Origin: Bacteriovoracaceae bacterium UBA1018
GTDB taxonomy: Bacteria > Bdellovibrionota > UBA1018
Length of the DNA: 5,386 nucleotides
Assembly (NCBI GenBank): GCA_002291495.1
Contig: DBAE01000167.1
Span: forward strand, 1 to 5,386
Direction: 5' to 3'
How positions within the stretch are numbered: position 1 is the stretch's first letter; each line of letters starts with the position of its first letter. Under the pieces are notes generated by a model, which worked only from the letters and a program-made list of their open reading frames with translations, was not told the DNA's origin and ran no database searches. Position numbers and translations under genes: made by a program. Of the stretch, positions 1 through 4,509 are shown one piece after another.

Positions 1-10
1 GGTCGTTCAT
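1..10 (-). CDS. Possible start of a divergent gene leaving on the left
   Basis: An ATG on the minus strand at 10-8 is followed by two codons (Asn, Asp) before the window ends. A GGGG tract lies six bases upstream and could act as a weak Shine-Dalgarno sequence. The AT-rich DNA to its right would then serve as a shared divergent promoter region with the kinase gene. Only ten bases are visible, so neither the product nor the existence of a gene can be established. Confidence 0.25.
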
Positions 11-85
11 CTTTTACCCCAAAAGAAGAAAACAGTTACCTTTTATTAATAATATGAAATTAAACTAACTTTTACTATCAAAAAG

Positions 86-115
86 TTGACCAAATTAATT
101 CATCAATAATATCAA
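86..115 (+). promoter_or_regulatory. Weak sigma-70-like promoter candidate for the kinase gene
   Basis: TTGACC at 86-91 matches the -35 consensus at five of six positions. Possible -10 boxes are TAATAT at 107-112 (15-bp spacer) or TATCAA at 110-115 (18-bp spacer), each only four of six. The surroundings are very AT-rich. Transcription from here would give a leader of roughly 60 bases before the ATG at 180. The -10 region overlaps a tandem repeat. The call rests on consensus matching by eye. Confidence 0.3.
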
Positions 116-119
116 TAAG
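102..119 (+). repeat. Short tandem repeat in the upstream region (2 x 9 bp)
   Basis: ATCAATAAT is followed directly by ATCAATAAG, so eight of nine bases repeat. The repeat lies over the candidate -10 region of the kinase promoter. It could be a tandem operator half-site or simply low-complexity AT-rich sequence; nothing here distinguishes the two. Confidence 0.45.
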
Positions 120-179
120 ATATCGGACTGAATGACGATGGGATTTGCTCAAATTACAGTTTTTTGATTGATTGAGACT

Positions 180-1505
180 ATGCCTTCCAAGAAAAAATCT
201 CCCCCCTCTCAATCGACTTTGTTTCGTACAGCGAAGCTCTTTGGGATGGCCGCCTCTGTCGCTAGCCAAGAAATCACTACACGGATCGGTGAAAAATTTG
301 GGAAGTCCGATCCAGTCAAAAAATTAAAGAAACAAATGAATCAGGCCCATGAGCTTGTATCAGCATTGAGCGAACTAAAAGGCGCTGCAATGAAAGCCGG
401 TCAATGGCTTGGGATCGAAGCTGCTGACCTCCTACCTCCTGAAGTAGTTTCTGTATTGAGACAACTACATGATCAAGGCAGCTCGCTACCGATTGAGCAA
501 GTTCAGAAAATCATTAACCGAGAACTCGGACTCGATAAAGCGGGACAGTTACAAGAGCTCTCAGTCGAACCCATTGGCTCCGCGAGTATTGGACAAGTCC
601 ACCGCGCCAAACTTAATGGCCAGGACGTCGCGGTAAAAGTACAGTTTCCAGGTATCGCAAAAGCAATCGAGTCCGACTTAAAAGTACTCAGACGAATATC
701 AGAAAGCTTCTTGGCACTCTCTCAAAGAAAGGTCAGCTTAAAAGCTGTGTTTGCAGAAATGCGCGATACACTTTTGCAAGAGGCTAATTATGAGCTCGAA
801 GCAAGTCTGCTGACTGAATATGGACAGCTCGCTAAGACTAATTCCGCGTGGAGAGTGCCTACAGTTTATTCAGACTTTTGTTCACCTCGCGTGCTCACCA
901 TGTCGTACGAAAGTGGGACTAGACTTTCGGACTGGTTAGCTTCGAATCCTTCTCCACAAGATCTCGCCTACTATAGCGAAAAATTCTTAGATCTCTACTT
1001 TACCGAGTTTTTCGAATGGGGTGTGGTTCAAACAGATCCTAACTTCGCTAATTTTCTGATCCGTACCGACACTCGTCAAATAGTCTTACTCGACTTCGGT
1101 GCCATTCGTCGCTACTCGGAGGATTTTCGACGTCTCTATTTTCAGGTGATGATATGCATCCACGACCAACAGTTTGATAAAGCTTATGAAAAAGGGATTG
1201 AGCTCGGCTGGATTGATCGTCGAGAGAGCAAAGAAGCAAAAGCCCTCTTTATCGAGATGCTGAGCCAAAGCAGTCGTCCATTTGATTTCAAACAGATGCC
1301 TTTTGATTTTACCGATGAACGATTTCTGAACGAAACGAGAGCAAGCACCATAAAACTCGTGAAGCAACTCAAGTATACAGCACCGCCTCACTCCCTGATT
1401 TTCTTACATCGAAAATTAGGAGGTATTTATTTCATCTTAAAAAGTATGAAAGCCAAGATCGACCTTCGGCCCTATATCGAAAAGATTCGAGCTCGTTACT
1501 CTTGA
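180..1505 (+). CDS. AarF/ABC1/UbiB (COQ8-like) atypical kinase family protein
   Basis: This 441-residue protein belongs to the UbiB/ADCK family, whose members have an atypical kinase fold. They support isoprenoid quinone synthesis (UbiB, COQ8) or other lipid-related processes, probably as ATPases rather than ordinary protein kinases. Visible family marks, in order, are: the KxGQ motif (KAGQ, 72-75); the nucleotide loop GSASIGQVH (133-141) in place of the usual alanine-rich AAAS loop; the catalytic lysine in VAVKV (K153); the ExD motif (E164, D166); the EANYELEA segment (201-208); the catalytic loop TDPNFANF (D286, N291); and the metal-binding DFG (D305-G307). A conserved HRKLGG segment lies near the C-terminus. 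The C-terminal membrane helices of E. coli UbiB are absent, so it resembles COQ8-type proteins more. The start is set at ATG 180; an in-frame TTG at 168 would add four residues, and neither has a strong ribosome binding site. Its end overlaps the convergent serC by 10 bp. No quinone gene is nearby, so the substrate is unknown. Confidence 0.93.
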   Translation: MPSKKKSPPSQSTLFRTAKLFGMAASVASQEITTRIGEKFGKSDPVKKLKKQMNQAHELVSALSELKGAAMKAGQWLGIEAADLLPPEVVSVLRQLHDQGSSLPIEQVQKIINRELGLDKAGQLQELSVEPIGSASIGQVHRAKLNGQDVAVKVQFPGIAKAIESDLKVLRRISESFLALSQRKVSLKAVFAEMRDTLLQEANYELEASLLTEYGQLAKTNSAWRVPTVYSDFCSPRVLTMSYESGTRLSDWLASNPSPQDLAYYSEKFLDLYFTEFFEWGVVQTDPNFANFLIRTDTRQIVLLDFGAIRRYSEDFRRLYFQVMICIHDQQFDKAYEKGIELGWIDRRESKEAKALFIEMLSQSSRPFDFKQMPFDFTDERFLNETRASTIKLVKQLKYTAPPHSLIFLHRKLGGIYFILKSMKAKIDLRPYIEKIRARYS

Positions 1506-2575
1506 GCAAATTCTGAGAGGTATTCGGCTAATGCGTAAGCACCTTGAACAGGAAAAGCATTATATATGGAAGCTCGGAAACCGCCTACATTGCGATGTCC
1601 TTTCAAACCATCCATTCCGCGAGCCTCAGCACCCGCCAGAAACTTCTGCTCTCTTTGAGCATCTCGAAGACGAAACGTAATATTCATCAAGGATCGATCT
1701 TCAAAATCCGTCACAGCAGGTTCATACCCATCTGGAAACTGATCCAGCGCTGAGTAGATCACTTTCGCTTTCTCACGATTGGACTTTTCAATGGCGCCAA
1801 TCCCGCCAGAGTCTTCAATCCACTTCAGAACTAAACCGACCATGTAAATCGCGAAGACAGGAGGCGTGTTATAAAGGGAATCCGCTTTATAATGGGTTTT
1901 GTACTGAAGCATCGTGGGTGCCTGCTCATGAGCTTGAGAAAGAAAACTCTTTTTTGCTACAACGAGCGTCACACCTGCTGGGCCCAGATTTTTTTGAGCT
2001 CCAGCGTAAACCATCGAGAAGCGATTCCAGTCGACTGCATGAGACAAGATGTCTGATGAAGCGTCTGCTAGGAGTGGTACGTCGCCCGTGTTCGGAAGAC
2101 TATGCCACTGCGTACCCTCGATGGTATTATTTGTGGTGATATGAACATATTTTGCCGCTCCTGAGAGCCGCAGGTTTTTGTCTATTCTTGAAAACTTTTG
2201 TTCAGCCGTAGTCGACGCAACATGAACCAGGCCAAAGCGTTTGGCCTCTGCCATCGCCTTTGCAGACCACTCACCCGTATGCGCAAAGTCAGCAGTATCT
2301 CCTGACGACAGAAAATTCATAGGGAGCATGGCAAACTGTAAACTTGCCCCGCCCCCAACAAATAAAACTGTGTACTGGCTGGAGTCTAGACCCATCAATT
2401 TGAGGAGTCGATCTCGCGCGCCAAAGTGAATGGATTCGTACAGCTTACTTCGATGACTAATCTCGAGCACCGACATACCCGACGATGCAATTTCTTGAAC
2501 GCCGCGACCTGCCTCCTCTAAAACTGAAGGTGGTAAAGTCGCTGGGCCCGCACTGAAATTATAGATTCTTTTCAC
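1496..2575 (-). CDS. serC: Phosphoserine aminotransferase SerC
   Basis: SerC is a cytoplasmic PLP enzyme that transfers the amino group of glutamate to 3-phosphohydroxypyruvate, giving O-phosphoserine in serine synthesis. In many bacteria it also makes 4-phosphohydroxy-threonine for PLP synthesis. The 359 residues match the usual length. The N-terminus NFSAGPATLP (6-15) is characteristic. The phosphate-binding HRSK (41-44), GGGASLQF (74-81), TGEWS (100-104), TTNNT (147-151), DASSD (171-175), YAGAQKNLGPAG with the PLP Schiff-base lysine K195, NTPP (236-239), and the substrate-binding HR and R of GHRNVGGFR (H327, R328, R334) are all present, so the enzyme should be active. The start is a GTG with no clear Shine-Dalgarno sequence; it is fixed by the conserved N-terminus, which leaves no room for a later start. 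A DksA-like gene lies 37 bp upstream on the same strand. The stop codon falls inside the last codons of the convergent kinase gene. No serA or serB is visible. Confidence 0.97.
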   Translation of the reverse strand: MKRIYNFSAGPATLPPSVLEEAGRGVQEIASSGMSVLEISHRSKLYESIHFGARDRLLKLMGLDSSQYTVLFVGGGASLQFAMLPMNFLSSGDTADFAHTGEWSAKAMAEAKRFGLVHVASTTAEQKFSRIDKNLRLSGAAKYVHITTNNTIEGTQWHSLPNTGDVPLLADASSDILSHAVDWNRFSMVYAGAQKNLGPAGVTLVVAKKSFLSQAHEQAPTMLQYKTHYKADSLYNTPPVFAIYMVGLVLKWIEDSGGIGAIEKSNREKAKVIYSALDQFPDGYEPAVTDFEDRSLMNITFRLRDAQREQKFLAGAEARGMDGLKGHRNVGGFRASIYNAFPVQGAYALAEYLSEFAQE

Positions 2576-2612
2576 GATCGAAGCTTTGCAGCTTTCTAAT
2601 TAGACTTCAAGC

Positions 2613-3017
2613 CTATTGCAGGGTTGGATCAACTGCAGCAAATCGTGCAGAAACTGAGCGACCACGTCCGCGTTCAGCCTCTCCTTGGCAGTCAATGCAC
2701 AAAGTCGCATGCGGTACTGCATTCAATCTTTTTTGCGACATAGGCTCTTCGCAGATTTGGCAGATGCCGTATGTACCGCTTCTCAAACGCTGAAGGGCTG
2801 CTTCTGCTTGACGCAGTTCTTGGTAAAGGTTTTCAGAAACAATACTTGCCGATCGAGCAGTCTCTAAACAAGTTGCAACTTCAATTTCGTCTGCATTCAT
2901 CTCGTCGAGGTTGATTCCGGATTGTTCTTCAGTCGAAACGGTAGTCGCCTTAAGCATCTGGATTTGGTTTAAAAGACGTGACTCAAGGGCGGAATGTTTC
3001 TCTGATGCTGAATTCAT
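2613..3017 (-). CDS. DksA/TraR-type C4 zinc finger protein
   Basis: This 134-residue protein has a mostly helical N-terminal half and a C-terminal four-cysteine zinc finger: C86-x2-C89 and C107-x2-C110 around GTYGICQIC and LCIDC. This layout is typical of the DksA/TraR family. Members insert a coiled coil into the secondary channel of RNA polymerase and alter promoter use, often with ppGpp. The residues before the finger (roughly 52-80) are rich in A, E, L and R and could form the second coiled-coil arm. The acidic segment LDEMNADEIE (37-46) lies where the coiled-coil tip would be, but the exact DksA tip residues are not clearly reproduced, so DksA-like function is not assured. ATG 3017 is chosen because GGAG (3027-3024) lies six bases upstream. 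The TTG at 3029, four codons earlier in frame, falls just ahead of that site and would put the GGAG inside the coding region, so it is rejected. It may be co-transcribed with serC. Confidence 0.9.
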   Translation of the reverse strand: MNSASEKHSALESRLLNQIQMLKATTVSTEEQSGINLDEMNADEIEVATCLETARSASIVSENLYQELRQAEAALQRLRSGTYGICQICEEPMSQKRLNAVPHATLCIDCQGEAERGRGRSVSARFAAVDPTLQ

Positions 3018-3023
3018 GATGTA

Positions 3024-3027
3024 CTCC
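3024..3027 (-). promoter_or_regulatory. Shine-Dalgarno site that fixes the DksA-like start
   Basis: GGAG on the minus strand is followed by six bases (TACATC) and then ATG at 3017. It is one of the better ribosome binding sites in the window and supports ATG 3017 over the upstream in-frame TTG 3029. Confidence 0.8.
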
Positions 3028-3083
3028 AATATTATCTGTATTTAAGATTTATTACTGATCCGATATTAGAGCGCGTCCAATAA

Positions 3084-3124
3084 GCAGCTTCACAAGAATG
3101 CTTCGCGCAAATTCAAGAAGCTGC
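3084..3124. repeat. Perfect 8-bp inverted repeat with a nested hairpin
   Basis: GCAGCTTC (3084-3091) and GAAGCTGC (3117-3124) are perfect reverse complements 25 bases apart. Within the loop, GAATGC (3096-3101) can pair with GC and ATTC (3107-3108, 3111-3114) across a small bulge, giving an extended stem-loop of about 14 pairs. No T-run follows on either strand, so it is not an ordinary terminator. As DNA it could be a regulator site; as RNA, part of a leader or small RNA. Confidence 0.55.
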
Positions 3125-3134
3125 CCATAAGATG

Positions 3135-3155
3135 CGCTCGAAGCGGAGCGGTTTT
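3135..3155 (+). terminator. Weak terminator-like hairpin with short T tract
   Basis: CGCTC (3135-3139) pairs with GAGCG (3146-3150) around a six-base loop, and GTTTTCT follows. The stem is short and the T tract has only four T, so this is at best a weak intrinsic terminator or attenuator for a plus-strand transcript that starts upstream, for example one containing the 3084-3124 hairpin. Confidence 0.22.
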
Positions 3156-3169
3156 CTAGCACAAATCAA

Positions 3170-3237
3170 AACCAGGTGGGGAAGTTTTTTTTATAAATCT
3201 GGTTCTTCGGGAGCAGCAAACGGATGCTGCGAAGACC
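3170..3237 (+). other. Two overlapping, mutually exclusive stem-loops
   Basis: AACCAG (3170-3175) can pair with CTGGTT (3199-3204) across a loop that contains eight T (3185-3192). Alternatively, GGT (3201-3203), CTTC (3205-3208) and GCAGCA (3213-3218) pair with TGCTGC (3225-3230), GAAG (3231-3234) and ACC (3235-3237). This makes a 13-pair hairpin with a bulged T and a bulged GGGA. Both structures need bases 3201-3203, so they compete. Such a switch in the leader of the downstream membrane protein gene could be regulatory. Folding was done by eye only. Confidence 0.4.
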
Positions 3238-3325
3238 ATAAAATTTATTCTTTGATTTCAACATGTTACAGATCTAGCGAGCACCATCTAGACAAGAAAC
3301 TATGCTCTGTGAGAAAAGAGAGAAT

Positions 3326-3484
3326 ATGGCAAATCATGATGTCGTCTACGTTCCCGCTGAAAACTCCCTTAAACCTCCGGTGATCCTTGGAATCGTTCTC
3401 GCAAGCTCAGTAGCTGCAATCGCTTCGATCGTCGGCGGGTATTACATGCTTTATCAAGTCGTTCAGTACTTGGGCGCCTACTAA
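3326..3484 (+). CDS. Small single-pass membrane protein (52 residues)
   Basis: The product is not recognised. A short polar N-terminus (1-17, ending in SLKPP) precedes a long hydrophobic segment (about 18-45) rich in Gly, Ala, Ser, Val and Ile, with GIVLASS, AAIAS and VGGYY stretches. It then ends in a tyrosine-containing tail, QVVQYLGAY. There is no cleavage motif or lipobox, so it is probably an anchored inner membrane peptide; the small residues could pack against another helix. ATG 3326 is preferred because purine-rich AGAGAG lies just upstream; an in-frame ATG at 3302 would add eight residues with no better site. Its stop TAA overlaps the stop of the convergent ATP-grasp gene. Support for coding comes from the coherent membrane profile, the ribosome site and the exact fit to the neighbour's end. 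Homologues are not known to me. Confidence 0.68.
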   Translation: MANHDVVYVPAENSLKPPVILGIVLASSVAAIASIVGGYYMLYQVVQYLGAY

Positions 3485-4497
3485 GTCGAACCCATCGCTA
3501 AAGTAATCATCTTGGCCACCAATGAATCGTAATCGAGCCCGGCTTTGGCCGCGGCTTTCGCAAAATCATCTTCCTTGGCTATCGAGGGATTTGGATTTGC
3601 TTCAATGAAATAGACTTCACCCGAAGGTCTCACTCTTAAATCAATCCGTCCGTAACCTTTGAGCTGCAAGAGACGGTAGATCTTTTTGCAAGTATCTAAC
3701 ATCTTTTCCTCATCGACACCTTCAGGGAGAGCCTTTGCTGACCCAGTATCAATGCCCCATCGCTTTCGGTAACTGTCATTCCATTTTGCTTGGAAGGTGG
3801 CAAACTTAGGTTCACCTTCTGGAACTTCCTTAAAGAAGAGCTCGCGAGGCGGAAATGCCTGCAACCGCTCATTTCCAAGCACACCTACATAGAGCTCCCG
3901 GCCTTCGATATATTCTTCGATAATCGCGTCGGTCTCTAATTTATCGTTGATGTATCGAACTCGCTCCAACGCGTCTTTCTCATTTTCAGCCAAAGATACC
4001 TGGGATATGCCCTCAGACGCTTCCAGCTGCAGGGGTTTAATAAATGCAGGATATTTAAAATCCTTAAGACTTCGTATGGGCTGAGACTTCTTAGCAACTT
4101 CGAACTGGGGAACTAAGATCTCGTGATAGGAAAGGATTTTTTTAGTAAGACTCTTATCTTTGCAAATTCGGAGCGCTTCTGGTCCAGCACCTGTGTATTT
4201 CACTTCCAGTAGCTCAAGCAGAGCCACGATGTGCGGTTCATAATGACGATCTTTTTTAAACGCTTCGCTCAGATTAAAAATGAGATCAGGCTTATTATTC
4301 TTAATTTCGTCAATCAACGGTTGGATATCATCGTGAAGACCGAACGGTTTCACTTCGTGACCCAGGCGCTTCAGTGTCGAAAGAATATTTGCTTCCGTCT
4401 TCCAGTCTTCGGTCTTCATGTATTCGCTGTACTCTTCTGGATCGATCTTTTTGGAGAGATCAAAGAGCAAGAGGATTTTGAGCTCGCGTGATGACAT
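3481..4497 (-). CDS. ATP-grasp ligase related to D-alanine-D-alanine ligase
   Basis: This 338-residue protein has the D-Ala-D-Ala ligase-like ATP-grasp layout. The N-terminal domain ends in YTGAGPEALRICKDKSLTK (101-119). ATP-binding K154 lies in FIKP, followed by the loop EASEGIS (159-165). IIEEYIEGRE (192-201) supplies nucleotide contacts. GRIDLRV (D286) and FIEANPN (E299, N301) hold the metal ligands. It should therefore form an acyl phosphate and ligate an amine, as ATP-grasp enzymes do. The substrate-side Ddl signatures are missing: there is no GGxSxEReVS motif at the N-terminus, and the NTxPGMTxxS segment is replaced by NPNPSIAKEDD (301-311). A cell-wall D-Ala-D-Ala role is therefore doubtful, and another peptide or amino acid ligation is more likely. 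The start ATG is shared with the stop of the upstream metallopeptidase gene and preceded by GAGGG seven bases away. A database would probably name it D-alanine-D-alanine ligase. Confidence 0.88.
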   Translation of the reverse strand: MSSRELKILLLFDLSKKIDPEEYSEYMKTEDWKTEANILSTLKRLGHEVKPFGLHDDIQPLIDEIKNNKPDLIFNLSEAFKKDRHYEPHIVALLELLEVKYTGAGPEALRICKDKSLTKKILSYHEILVPQFEVAKKSQPIRSLKDFKYPAFIKPLQLEASEGISQVSLAENEKDALERVRYINDKLETDAIIEEYIEGRELYVGVLGNERLQAFPPRELFFKEVPEGEPKFATFQAKWNDSYRKRWGIDTGSAKALPEGVDEEKMLDTCKKIYRLLQLKGYGRIDLRVRPSGEVYFIEANPNPSIAKEDDFAKAAAKAGLDYDSLVAKMITLAMGST

Positions 4498-4509
4498 TAC
4501 ACTTCCCTC
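4497..4509 (-). promoter_or_regulatory. TAATG coupling junction with ribosome binding site
   Basis: The metallopeptidase stop TAA (4499-4497) shares its last A with the ATP-grasp ATG (4497-4495). GAGGG at 4509-4505, inside the last codons of the metallopeptidase, lies seven bases before that ATG. This is a classic translational coupling arrangement and implies the two proteins are made together from one mRNA. Confidence 0.85.

Larger units (their letters stand above)
3018..3325. other. Divergent intergenic region with several inverted repeats
   Basis: These 308 bases separate the minus-strand dksA-like gene from the plus-strand small membrane protein gene and contain no convincing coding sequence. 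The 60 bases nearest the dksA-like start are AT-rich and probably carry its promoter; GATAAT read on the minus strand (3040-3035) is a possible -10 box, without a clear -35 partner. The middle, 3084-3237, holds four separate inverted repeats plus a run of eight T. The last 85 bases lead into the membrane protein gene. No known RNA family (tmRNA, 6S, SRP or RNase P RNA) was recognised. Confidence 0.7.

Noticed and set aside
132..167. 11-codon mini-frame (ATG 132 or 138, stop TGA 165-167) ahead of the kinase gene as a leader peptide
   Set aside because: No ribosome site and no amino acid bias typical of attenuation; such short frames are expected by chance.
168..179. TTG at 168 as the kinase start
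   Set aside because: ATG lies four codons downstream and the added residues carry no family signal; no ribosome site favours TTG. Not fully excluded.
1048..1391. Minus-strand frames inside the kinase gene
   Set aside because: They are shadows of a gene with all its family motifs in the plus frame, and show no recognisable protein features.
1477..1490. TCGAA-AAGA-TTCGA hairpin near the end of the kinase gene as a terminator
   Set aside because: Only five pairs, AT-rich, inside coding sequence and with no T-run after it.
3018..3029. TTG at 3029 as the DksA-like start
   Set aside because: This would place the good GGAG ribosome site inside the coding region; ATG 3017 has the correct six-base spacing from it.
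3170..3240. Signal recognition particle RNA or tmRNA, suggested by AACCAGG, GGGAGCAGC and GCAAACG fragments
   Set aside because: The conserved SRP apical loop and the tmRNA tag frame and tRNA-like end are missing; the matches are only short words.
3132..3383. 83-codon plus-strand frame across the intergenic region and into the membrane protein gene
   Set aside because: Its composition is incoherent, it lacks a ribosome site, and it overlaps the better-supported 52-residue frame and the inverted repeats.
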